Origin: Elusimicrobiota bacterium | GTDB taxonomy: Bacteria > Elusimicrobiota > Elusimicrobia > UBA1565 > UBA9628 | DNA length: 64,000 bases | Direction: 5' to 3' | Assembly (NCBI GenBank): GCA_026388095.1 | Contig: JAPLKL010000079.1 | Location: forward strand, 1-64,000 | Shown: positions 42,433 through 49,791 of the stretch, one piece after another | Layout of the letters: the number at the start of each line of letters is the position of its first letter | Position numbering within the stretch: the stretch's first letter is position 1 | The notes under the pieces: generated by a model | The model's input: the letters and a program-made list of their open reading frames with translations, nothing else | The model's database searches: none | What the model was told of the DNA's origin: nothing | Position numbers and translations under genes: made by a program

Positions 42433-42434
42433 GG

Positions 42435-42722
42435 ATGGCCAAGAACAAGCCGGTCAAGTATCAGCTCAAGATCGACGTGCAATGCGGCTCCTGCGGGACG
42501 CTTTCGCACCTGCAGGGAGATCTCTTTCCTAAGTTCTGTCCCTGCTGCGGGGCGGGCATGGAGCGCTACTGCCTGCACTGCCGGAAGAAGGCTGATATGT
42601 TCTTCGAGGAGTGGTGGCCGGAGAAAGACGAGTGCGTGCGCACCTACGGGCCGGCCAAGCGCTGCAGCCGATGCAACGCGATGCTGGAGCAGCCGCCGGA
42701 GATGCCGGGCGACGTCCAATGA
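42435..42722 (+). CDS. Cysteine-rich zinc-ribbon-like protein of the microcompartment operon
   Basis: The 95-residue protein contains four close cysteine pairs: CGSC near residue 17, FCPCC near 36, YCLHC near 47 and RCSRC near 77, enough for two zinc ribbons or a rubredoxin-like metal site. The N terminus is basic (MAKNKPVKYQLKID). GAGG precedes ATG 42435, two bases after deoC, so it is co-translated with the aldolase, which itself has a four-cysteine motif. I do not recognise a named family. Possibilities are a cargo assembly factor, a metal-binding shell partner or a redox protein. Confidence 0.7.
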   Translation: MAKNKPVKYQLKIDVQCGSCGTLSHLQGDLFPKFCPCCGAGMERYCLHCRKKADMFFEEWWPEKDECVRTYGPAKRCSRCNAMLEQPPEMPGDVQ

Positions 42723-42726
42723 TAGA

Positions 42727-42793
42727 GGGTCAGGTCTTGACATTTGACATTCAGGTCTAATCCCTGGATTTGTCAAATGTCAAGACCTGACCC
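42727..42793. repeat. Inverted repeat with 23-base perfect arms inside the operon
   Basis: The left arm (42727-42749) begins GGGTCAGGTCTTGACATTTG and the right arm (42771-42793) is its exact complement, ending AATGTCAAGACCTGACCC, around a 21-base loop. It ends just before the ribosome site of the second BMC-H gene. From general knowledge, similar GGTCAGGTCTTGACA repeats often accompany REP-associated transposases; none is encoded here. Confidence 0.9.
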
Positions 42794-42806
42794 CAAAGGA
42801 GGAGCA

Positions 42807-43106
42807 ATGGCGGAGATGAAGGAAGCTCTTGGGATGGTGGAGACGAAGGGTTTCGTGGGCATGATCGAGGCCTCCGACGCCATGGCCAAGGCGGCCAAGG
42901 TGCACATGCTCGGCTACGAGAAGATCGGCTCGGGCCTGGTCACGACCCTGTGCCGCGGCGAGGTCGGGGCGGTGCGCGCGGCCGTGGACGCCGGCGCGGC
43001 GGCGGCTCAGAAAGTGGGCGAGATGGTCGCCATCCACGTCATCCCGCGGCCGCATGACGACATCGAGAAGTATCTCGAGCAGATCTCGATCAAGATCCAC
43101 AAATAG
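42807..43106 (+). CDS. BMC-H hexameric shell protein 2
   Basis: The 99-residue single BMC-domain protein reads [60 protein letters not shown] and [14 protein letters not shown]. It resembles the first BMC-H closely, but with a longer C-terminal tail (EQISIKIHK). ATG 42807 follows a very strong AAAGGAGGAG, placed right after the long inverted repeat; this could allow high shell-protein output from an internal message. Confidence 0.96.
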   Translation: MAEMKEALGMVETKGFVGMIEASDAMAKAAKVHMLGYEKIGSGLVTTLCRGEVGAVRAAVDAGAAAAQKVGEMVAIHVIPRPHDDIEKYLEQISIKIHK

Positions 43107-43138
43107 CGGCGCGGCCGCTTGGCGGGCCTTGTGAGTCC

Positions 43139-43414
43139 ATGCTGACGCGAGACGACCTCATCGATATCATCCTGGAGCGGCTGGGGACGGACGTCGGACC
43201 CCGGGCGCCCAAGGTCGCGGCGGCTCCTGTCTGTCCGCCGGCTCGGAGCAGACTGGATGATGAGATGCGGGGACGAAAGTTCCTTTCCGAATACGAAATA
43301 AAGAAACAATTGACTGGAAACTCGCAAGAGCTTAGAATACCTAGGGATTCGATCCTCAGCCCCCTGGCTGTCGATTGGCTTGCGCTGGGGCGCATCAAGA
43401 TCATCCGGGAGTGA
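43139..43414 (+). CDS. Small protein with encapsulation-like helix, unassigned
   Basis: The 91-residue protein begins with an amphipathic helix (LTRDDLIDIILERLG) like the cargo-targeting peptides of the dehydrogenase and aldolase here. A proline/alanine linker follows (VAAAPVCPPARS), then a compact domain: KFLSEYEIKKQLTG, ELRIPRDSILSPLAVDWLALGRIKII. The pattern of a charged helix followed by a Ser-Pro-Leu-Ala turn resembles short N-terminal modules of some ethanolamine/propanediol accessory proteins, but I cannot name the family. It lies 32 bases after the last shell gene and 11 before pilT. Confidence 0.55.
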   Translation: MLTRDDLIDIILERLGTDVGPRAPKVAAAPVCPPARSRLDDEMRGRKFLSEYEIKKQLTGNSQELRIPRDSILSPLAVDWLALGRIKIIRE

Positions 43415-43425
43415 ACTGACCGATA

Positions 43426-44514
43426 ATGGCGATCGAGATCAAGGGACTTTTGAAATTGATGGTCCAGAAGGACATCTCCGACATCCATTTCAAGGCGGAT
43501 TCCTTCCCGGCCTTCCGGCTGCACGGCGCCATGGTCATGGCGGCCAACCTCCAGAAGACCGCTCCCCAGGACATCCAGACCATGGCGGACCAGCTCATGA
43601 ACGAGGAGCAGAGGAAGGTCTTCAAGGCCGAGCAGGAGCTCGACCTCGCCTACAGCCTCGAGGGGGTCTCGCGCTTCCGGGTCAACGTCTGCATGCAGCG
43701 CGGCTCCGTCTGCCTGACCCTGCGCGTCATCCCCATGAAGCTGCGCTCCTTCGAGGATCTCAACCTCCCGGCCGAGACCATGAAGAAGCTGGCTGAACAG
43801 GGCCGCGGGCTCATCCTCTTCGCCGGCATCACGGGCGCGGGGAAGACCACGACCATGAACTGCTTCCTCAACTACATCAACGAGACCTGCCCCTACCGCG
43901 TCATCACCATCGAGGACCCCATCGAGTTCTACCATCCGGACATCAAGAGCTCCGTCGTCCAGCGCGAGGTCGGGCGCGACACCAAGTCCTTCGCCAGCGC
44001 CCTGAGGCACGTCCTGCGCCAGGACCCGGACGTGGTCGTCGTGGGGGAGATGCGCGACCTGGAGACCATGCAGGCCGCCCTCAACGCGGCGGAGACCGGG
44101 CACCTCGTGCTCTCCACGGTCCACACCATGGACGCGGTCCAGACCATGGACCGCATCGTCGACACCTACCCCGCGCACCAGCACAACCAGGTCCGCCAGC
44201 AGCTGGCCAACACCCTCAGGGGAATCGTGGCCCAGCGCCTGGTCCCATCCAAGGATGGCAAGGCCCGCTTCCCGGCCACGGAGATCCTCATCGGGAGCAA
44301 TATGGTCCGCGGCCAGATCACGGAGGGCAAGTCTTCCGAGATCTACAAGGTCATGGAGGGCGGCGCCTACTACGGCATGCACTCCTTCGACCAGGACCTC
44401 GTCCGCCTCTACCAAGAAGGCAAGATCGACCAGAAGTCGGTCGTTGATAATTCGACCAGCCCTCAAGACGTGACGATCCGGCTCCAAGGCCTGTCCGGCG
44501 GCGCGGAGGGCTGA
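43426..44514 (+). CDS. pilT: PilT-type twitching motility ATPase
   Basis: PilT hexamers retract type IV pili. The 362-residue protein has ISDIHFKADSFPAFRLHG at the N terminus, Walker A GITGAGKT (134-141), the Asp box RVITIEDPIEFYH, Walker B QDPDVVVVGEMRDLETMQ, the His box GHLVLSTVHTMDA and a region LIGSNMVRGQITEGKSSEI at the site of the retraction motif AIRNLI. It lacks the MshEN and zinc segments of the PilB-type proteins at 16-20 kb. It lies immediately after the microcompartment genes and starts a four-gene run ending at 49508. Confidence 0.94.
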   Translation: MAIEIKGLLKLMVQKDISDIHFKADSFPAFRLHGAMVMAANLQKTAPQDIQTMADQLMNEEQRKVFKAEQELDLAYSLEGVSRFRVNVCMQRGSVCLTLRVIPMKLRSFEDLNLPAETMKKLAEQGRGLILFAGITGAGKTTTMNCFLNYINETCPYRVITIEDPIEFYHPDIKSSVVQREVGRDTKSFASALRHVLRQDPDVVVVGEMRDLETMQAALNAAETGHLVLSTVHTMDAVQTMDRIVDTYPAHQHNQVRQQLANTLRGIVAQRLVPSKDGKARFPATEILIGSNMVRGQITEGKSSEIYKVMEGGAYYGMHSFDQDLVRLYQEGKIDQKSVVDNSTSPQDVTIRLQGLSGGAEG

Positions 44515-44530
44515 GCACAGGACCAGGCTT

Positions 44531-45694
44531 ATGGCTGACGAGAAACGGGAGGGCCCGCCCGACCAAGAGGTCAAGAACATCCTCAGCGATCTCGAGGCCA
44601 TCCTCTCCGATCTGGGCGGTGCGCCGCCGCCCTCCGCTCCCGCAGAGCCGCCGTCCCTGACGCCCAAAGCACTTCCTGATGTGCGTCGGGTCCCGGAAGG
44701 GACGCCTCCTCCCCCCAAGCCTCCTGCGCCGGCGCCCAAGCCCGTCGTCGAGGCGCCTCCGGCCCAGGCCGCGCCCAAACCGCCTGCGCCGCCGCCGCCC
44801 CCCGCGCTTCGGGACCAGCCGGTCGAGCTGGGAGCACGGTCGCTCCCGCCGGCGAAGGCGCCGATGTCGCCGCCCAAACCTGCGGCCCCGCCCGCCTTCT
44901 CCGACAAGCCGCCTTTGGAGTTCGGTCTTGGAGGCGGAGCGCAGACAGGCGCCGCTCAGCCTGCGTCCCGTGCTTCCACGCCTTCGGCCGTCCCGGCGCC
45001 TGCGGCCAAGCCTGCGCCGGTGAGTCCCCCTGCGCCAGCGGCCGTCCCGCCGCCTGCGGCCAAGCCTGCATTGGTGATTCCCCCTGCCCCGGTGGCCGTC
45101 CCGGCGCCTGCGGCCAAGCCGGCACCGGCGATTCCCCCTGCCCCGGTGGCCATCCCGGCGCCCGCGGCCAAGCCCGCGCCGGTGATCCCCCCTGCGCCAG
45201 CGGCCGTCCCGGCGCCTGCGGCCAAACCTGCGCAGACGGCGGCGCCGGCGTTCCCGCCCCTGCGCGGCTTGCCGCCGGCGGATGCGCTGCCCGATATCCC
45301 GGCTCCGGGGAATATCGGCAAGGACCAGACACGGCGCGTGGCGTTCCTCTACCTGAGCCAGTTCGAAGCCGAGCGCGAATCTTTGGCCAAGTTGCTCGAC
45401 CAGACCGCCCAGACCGTGCCCAAGAAGCCGCTTTTCTTGCGGCGGGCCCTCTATCAGCCGATCATGGAAGGCTGCGACGGCAAGAGCATCCTGACGCGGC
45501 TCCGCCAGGCCAAGGCCGTTGCCGCTTTGGGCATCGTCCAAGGGATCTCCGAGGCGAAGCTGCGCGAATGGAGCGAGGCTATCGCGGGCGGGGGCGTCAT
45601 GTTCCGGCCGGTGGCGCCGAGCGACGTCGGGAAAAGGTCGGTGGCCATCGACATCGTGGTGGACGTCATGCTGCTGCCCTGCGAGGGTTCATGA
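44531..45694 (+). CDS. Pro/Ala-rich protein with C-terminal domain, unknown function
   Basis: The 387-residue protein has three parts. An acidic N-terminal helix (DQEVKNILSDLEAILSDLG) is followed by about 210 residues of proline/alanine/lysine-rich linker, then a C-terminal domain of about 125 residues (RRVAFLYLSQFEAERESLAKLLDQ ... SVAIDIVVDVMLLP). The linker includes four and a half tandem 54-base units. The C-terminal domain looks alpha/beta but is not recognised. It lies 16 bases after pilT and overlaps the DnaA-like gene by four, so it may tether pilus components. Confidence 0.6.
   Translation: MADEKREGPPDQEVKNILSDLEAILSDLGGAPPPSAPAEPPSLTPKALPDVRRVPEGTPPPPKPPAPAPKPVVEAPPAQAAPKPPAPPPPPALRDQPVELGARSLPPAKAPMSPPKPAAPPAFSDKPPLEFGLGGGAQTGAAQPASRASTPSAVPAPAAKPAPVSPPAPAAVPPPAAKPALVIPPAPVAVPAPAAKPAPAIPPAPVAIPAPAAKPAPVIPPAPAAVPAPAAKPAQTAAPAFPPLRGLPPADALPDIPAPGNIGKDQTRRVAFLYLSQFEAERESLAKLLDQTAQTVPKKPLFLRRALYQPIMEGCDGKSILTRLRQAKAVAALGIVQGISEAKLREWSEAIAGGGVMFRPVAPSDVGKRSVAIDIVVDVMLLPCEGS
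44990..45235 (+). repeat. Tandem 54-base coding repeats
   Basis: About 4.5 copies of a 54-base unit, each encoding VPAPAAKPAPVxPPAPxA, begin at 44990, 45044, 45098 and 45152. Copies differ by a few bases. They form part of a flexible Pro/Ala linker and are prone to slippage. Confidence 0.8.
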
Positions 45695-47493
45695 CTAAGT
45701 GGTCCCTGCGTCCCGATCCCAGCCCCCATGACGCGGCCCGCTATGTCCTGCTGATCCAGGGCAATATGACGCACGTCAGCCAGCTCGTCAAGAGGTTCGG
45801 GGCGATGTGCGGCCGGCCGATGAGTATCGAGCATGACGAGGGTTTCAATTTCACCATCTATCTGCATGCGATCACCAAGGACGGGTTGGACAAGGTCGCC
45901 CAATATCTCAAGGAGATCGCTCCCAACGCGCTAGGTCACATGGAGGCATCCTCTCCGGCCCCAGCGCTGCCGGATATCCCGCCCCTGGTGCGGGAGGCCC
46001 CTGGTGTCCCGGGCGTGGCGGACCTCAGCGGGGCGCAGGCGGCGTCCGCCGCCGGACCCACGGACGCCGGGCCCGTGCTCACCCCGCCTACGCTGTCCGC
46101 TCCGATCCTCCCGGAGCCGTCGCCAGCGACGGGCCCTTCTGCGGCGGAGACGGCGGTGACGCCTCCCCAGCCGACACCTGCACCGGAACCGACACCGGCA
46201 CCCGAACCGACACCGGCACCGGAGCCGGCACCGGTACCGTCGGTCCTGTCCCCCGGCACCGCGGCCGCTGGCGCAGCCAGGCCGCTGTGGGGCCTGAAGT
46301 CCAGCCCTCAGCCCAAGCTCACTTTCGACAGCCTGCTGGTCGGCGCCTACAACCGCTTCGCGCACGCGGCCGCCACTTCCGTGGTCGGCTCGCCCGGGAC
46401 CATGTACAATCCCTTGTTCGTCTACGGCGCGCCCGGAGTGGGCAAGACGCATATGCTGCATGCCATCGCCTCGGCCCTCAAGAAGAACTGGGACGAGCAG
46501 TCGGTCCTCGTCACCACGGGCGCGGCCCTGGCCAACGCGGTGAGCTGCGCTCTGGCCGAGAACCGCCTCCCCGAGATCGCCAAGCTCGTCGAGGGGGCCA
46601 AGGCCCTGCTGGTCGACGACGTGCATCTTCTGGCCATCACGGACAAGAACCAGGCGACGCTGGCCCGGCTGTTCGGGGAGTTCTTCTCGCGCAACCTCCA
46701 GGTGGTCCTCACTTCCGTCTACCCGCCCCGGACCTTGGGGGCGGTGGAGGAGGCGCTCAAGATCTCCTTGGCCAAGGGCTGGGCCGTGGATATGAAACCG
46801 GCCAGTCTGACCGTCCAAGAGGACATGATCACCGCCTTCGTGGACCGCACGGGTGCCCAGCTGGCGGGCGCCGAGATCAAGAAGCTCCATGAGCGGCTGG
46901 GCTCCACCTACAGCGAGTTCCCGCGTTATGTGATGCGCTGGAAGGCGCTCGGCGAGCTTTACCGCGGCAAGGGCTCCACGCCCGCCAACGACGACATGCT
47001 GGGAGACCTCTTCAGCGCGGGCGCCAGGGGCAGCCAGGCGGACTTGCCCAACTCGACCGAGCTGGAGGCCAGCCGGCACTTCGCGCCGCCGGCTCCCGCG
47101 GCGGACGCGGTCAACCTGGCCCTGTTCTGCCCCCGTGGCCAGGACGCCATGGTGACCTGGCTGGTGGCCCGCTTCTACAAGATCGGCGCGGAGTTCGGCG
47201 CGACGCAGACCTATAATCATGTGCTCTGCGAATCCTACGACGCGGAGCAGCCTTTGGGGGTGCCTTTCCAGATTGGCGAGTCCTGCCAGAGGTCCAACGC
47301 CCAGGCCGCCTTGGTCCTCGGTCCGCCGCGCGAAGCCCGGCTGGCCGCGCGGGAGGGCGAGTTCGCGCACGCCGTGCGGCATATCCTCGACAGTTTCGGC
47401 CTGGCCGCGGGCTGGATCCCGTTCACCGAGACCACCACCACCAGGCCCTTCCTGGCCGCGCATCTGGACTTCAAGGTGTTCCTCAAGAGATGA
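45691..47493 (+). CDS. DnaA-like AAA+ ATPase without the DNA-binding domain
   Basis: The 600-residue protein has an N-terminal domain of about 85 residues (YVLLIQGNMTHVSQLVKRFG), a Pro/Thr/Glu linker with TPAPEP repeats (about 150-190), and an AAA+ domain of DnaA type: LTFDSLLVGAYNRFAHAAA, Walker A GAPGVGKT (246-253) and Walker B KALLVDDVHLL. The DnaA domain IV signature (DHRTVxHA-like) that reads oriC is absent; instead there is a further domain of about 150 residues ending LDFKVFLKR. It is therefore not an initiator. Overlap with both neighbours and closeness to pilT suggest a role in pilus or polarity control. Confidence 0.8.
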   Translation: MTKWSLRPDPSPHDAARYVLLIQGNMTHVSQLVKRFGAMCGRPMSIEHDEGFNFTIYLHAITKDGLDKVAQYLKEIAPNALGHMEASSPAPALPDIPPLVREAPGVPGVADLSGAQAASAAGPTDAGPVLTPPTLSAPILPEPSPATGPSAAETAVTPPQPTPAPEPTPAPEPTPAPEPAPVPSVLSPGTAAAGAARPLWGLKSSPQPKLTFDSLLVGAYNRFAHAAATSVVGSPGTMYNPLFVYGAPGVGKTHMLHAIASALKKNWDEQSVLVTTGAALANAVSCALAENRLPEIAKLVEGAKALLVDDVHLLAITDKNQATLARLFGEFFSRNLQVVLTSVYPPRTLGAVEEALKISLAKGWAVDMKPASLTVQEDMITAFVDRTGAQLAGAEIKKLHERLGSTYSEFPRYVMRWKALGELYRGKGSTPANDDMLGDLFSAGARGSQADLPNSTELEASRHFAPPAPAADAVNLALFCPRGQDAMVTWLVARFYKIGAEFGATQTYNHVLCESYDAEQPLGVPFQIGESCQRSNAQAALVLGPPREARLAAREGEFAHAVRHILDSFGLAAGWIPFTETTTTRPFLAAHLDFKVFLKR

Positions 47494-49508
47494 ACCCCGG
47501 CCTGACGCTGGCCCTCGCCGCGTTGGTGGCCGGCTTCGCGACGTACTGGTTCTTCGTGTTCCGGCGGCTGCTGCCTCTGGACCGGGAACTGCGCGCGGTC
47601 CGGGAGCGGGCCGGGGACCTGCGGCGCTTCGCCCTGGAGGTGCTGGAGCTGCATCTTTCCACCGGTACCGCGCCGCATGCGCTCAACGAGATGGGGCAGC
47701 GCTGCGTGGTCTGCCTGCATCAGCGCCTGCCGGAGCTCGCCTTGTGCTGGGTCCGCCGCGCCGGCGGCACCGACGAAGGGATCATGGTCGCGGCGCGGGG
47801 CCGGGTCTGGTCCGAACTGGGCCAGGACGCTTGGGACTTCGGCTCCGCCCTCTTGCGCCAAGCTTCGGAGGAGGGGGGGCTGACCAAGCCCATCACCGGC
47901 GCCGGCGCCGGCGGTAAGGAATTCCGTCCCGCCGGCACCTGCGGAACCTCCGATACCGCAGGCGCCCGGGGCTCCGAGACCGACCCCCTGCTGCGCCTGC
48001 TGGCGGACCACGGCTTCTGCGTCCTGCGCCTGATCCCCTGGGGGCGGTCGGGGAGCTCCGAAGGCCTGCTGGTCGCCGCGGACCGCGACCCCCGGGGCGC
48101 GGGGCTGCAGGCGGCCGAGCCGTTCCTCGACATCGTGCGGCGCCTGGCCACGTCCTTGGCCGAGATCGTCGACGGCCTGGTGCGGCTCTCCCAGGCCAGC
48201 GAGCGCCTCCAGGGCGGACTGACCTCGGCCATCGAGGAGCTCACTCATACCCACACCAGGCTCATCGAGAAGGCCCGCGAGGTGCGCACCCTCCATGACG
48301 TGGCCGAGGCTTTGATCTCGCGGGGGGCCAAGACGGAGTCCCTCGGCGCCATCGTCTCCATCGTGGCCAAGTACCTGCAGGCGGACCTGGTGGCCTTCCT
48401 GCTCTTCGACGAGGAGACCCAGGAGCTGGTCACCCAGGCGGGGGCCTACGGCCTGGAGGGGGAAGAGCAGTTCTACCGCATGCCGCTGTCCCGCGACGAC
48501 GCCTCCTCGGTGCGGGTCTACCGGACCCGCCGGCCCTTCCTGACCGGCGACGCGCAGAGCGACCCCAACGTCATCGCCCACTACGCCAAGCTCTGGAAGG
48601 TGCATTCCCTGATGGTCATCCCCCTGCTGGTGGAGGAGCGCTGCATCGGGGTCATGCGCGTGGGCAGCTTCCAGAAGGACTATTTCAGCGGCGAGCAGGT
48701 CGAGATGATGACCATCATCGCCGAAGAGGCCGCGGTCATCGTGGAAACGGCCATCCTGAACCGCAAGCTCTCCCAGGTGGCGGAGCAATTGGCCAATCTC
48801 AACCGCATGAAGAGCGATTTCGTCTCCACGGTCAGCCATGAGTTCAAGACGCCGCTGACCTCGCTGTCGGGCTTCCTGGACGTGCTGCTCAGCGGGGAGG
48901 CCGGGCCCCTGAGCGCGCAGCAGCAGGAGTTCCTGAGGATCTCCGAGGCGCAGGTCAAGCGCCTGGCCAGCCTCGTCTCGGACCTGCTGGACTGCTCGCG
49001 CCTGGAAGCCAACATGGAGATGGCGAAGGCCGCGGTGGCCTTGGAGGCCGTGGTCCGCGCCAGCGTCGCCAACCACAGCCTCCGGGCGGGGGAAGCGGGC
49101 AAGACCATCACGGTGGAGGCCTCCGCGCCGGTCCCCGAGGTCGTGGGCGACGCCAAATGGCTGGGCCTGGCCGTGGACAACCTGATCTCCAACGCGGTCA
49201 AATTCACCCGGCCGGGGGGGCGCGTGGCCGTGAGCCTCTCGCGCCAGGGCGAGACCGTGGAGGTCTGCGTGGCCGACGACGGCATCGGCATCCACCCGGA
49301 CGACCAAAGCCGGATCTTCGAGAAGTTCTTCCGGGCCCGCAACCGCTCCGAGATATCGACTCCCGGCACGGGGCTGGGGCTGACCATCGCCAAGGAGGTG
49401 GTCTCCCGGCACGGCGGGCGCATCTGGTTCCAGTCGGAGCCGGGCAAGGGGACGCGCTTCTGCTTCGCCTTGCCGCTGCAGCCGGCGGCCGCAGGGGCCG
49501 GGGATTGA
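47490..49508 (+). CDS. GAF-domain hybrid sensor histidine kinase
   Basis: The 672-residue protein has one N-terminal membrane span (LTLALAALVAGFATYWFFVF), a poorly conserved region, a coiled coil near 230, a GAF domain (about 265-420, VHSLMVIPLLVEERCIGVMRVG), HisKA with the phospho-acceptor His450 in VSHEFKTPLTSL, and a HATPase domain (DNLISNAVKFT, ADDGIGIHPDD, GTGLGLTIAKEVV). Residues about 145-160 (KEFRPAGTCGTSDTAGARG) are encoded by a hairpin repeat also present outside genes at 33228. It overlaps the DnaA-like gene by four bases. No response regulator is adjacent. Confidence 0.92.
   Translation: MNPGLTLALAALVAGFATYWFFVFRRLLPLDRELRAVRERAGDLRRFALEVLELHLSTGTAPHALNEMGQRCVVCLHQRLPELALCWVRRAGGTDEGIMVAARGRVWSELGQDAWDFGSALLRQASEEGGLTKPITGAGAGGKEFRPAGTCGTSDTAGARGSETDPLLRLLADHGFCVLRLIPWGRSGSSEGLLVAADRDPRGAGLQAAEPFLDIVRRLATSLAEIVDGLVRLSQASERLQGGLTSAIEELTHTHTRLIEKAREVRTLHDVAEALISRGAKTESLGAIVSIVAKYLQADLVAFLLFDEETQELVTQAGAYGLEGEEQFYRMPLSRDDASSVRVYRTRRPFLTGDAQSDPNVIAHYAKLWKVHSLMVIPLLVEERCIGVMRVGSFQKDYFSGEQVEMMTIIAEEAAVIVETAILNRKLSQVAEQLANLNRMKSDFVSTVSHEFKTPLTSLSGFLDVLLSGEAGPLSAQQQEFLRISEAQVKRLASLVSDLLDCSRLEANMEMAKAAVALEAVVRASVANHSLRAGEAGKTITVEASAPVPEVVGDAKWLGLAVDNLISNAVKFTRPGGRVAVSLSRQGETVEVCVADDGIGIHPDDQSRIFEKFFRARNRSEISTPGTGLGLTIAKEVVSRHGGRIWFQSEPGKGTRFCFALPLQPAAAGAGD
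47924..47967. repeat. REP-like hairpin element, copy 2, inside a kinase gene
   Basis: The stem is CCTGCGG / CCGCAGG around AACCTCCGATA. It matches the copy at 33228-33271 at 40 of 44 positions, with a compensatory stem change. It is read in frame and adds a non-conserved loop to the kinase. Confidence 0.75.
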
Positions 49509-49608
49509 GGCGCCCCTGAGGCGCCCGCCGTCCCGCTGAGAGCCTGCCCGGAACCTCACTTTCTCCCCTCCGCCGCGCCGACTGCATTGGTCTTGAGCAG
49601 CCGCCGAG

Positions 49609-49653
49609 TGTAACAAAAATCACATTGACAGATTTGATAAAGGGGGTTACCCT
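49609..49653 (+). promoter_or_regulatory. CRP-like site and promoter upstream of the PorV-like gene
   Basis: TGTAACAAAAATCACA (49609-49624) matches the CRP half-sites TGTGA-N6-TCACA at nine of ten positions. It abuts TTGACA (49625-49630), with TACCCT (49648-49653) after 17 bases. The site would be centred near -43, the place used by class II activators. The same unit recurs at 63394-63438. Confidence 0.6.
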
Positions 49654-49659
49654 AACCCC

Positions 49660-49791
49660 TATATTAGTCTTATGGACTCCTAATTGGTCAGATAGGAGAG
49701 TCTCGAAATTCGGGAAGAAGGAACCGGAATTCCGAAGCTCAGGGATTCCGGTAAGGGGACCTGCCTTGGCCGTAACTGGACGGCCTGAGCA
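49660..49791 (+). ncRNA. Structured 5' leader of unknown type
   Basis: About 130 bases between the promoter and the PorV-like gene contain CCGGAAT / ATTCCGG and GGCCGT / ACGGCC hairpins and end near a run of seven T at 49815-49821. It could be a regulatory leader. It does not match any riboswitch consensus I know well. Confidence 0.3.

Noticed and set aside
44990-45235. Regular 54-base repeats as a possible CRISPR array
   Set aside because: The units are contiguous with no spacers, lie in frame in a Pro/Ala linker and no cas gene is present.
49675-49760. Resemblance of the PorV leader to a glycine riboswitch (GGAGAG, CCGAAG, CTCAGG, GGGAC pieces)
   Set aside because: The pieces are present but in the wrong spacing, and the paired regions do not form the glycine aptamer; downstream gene type does not fit either.
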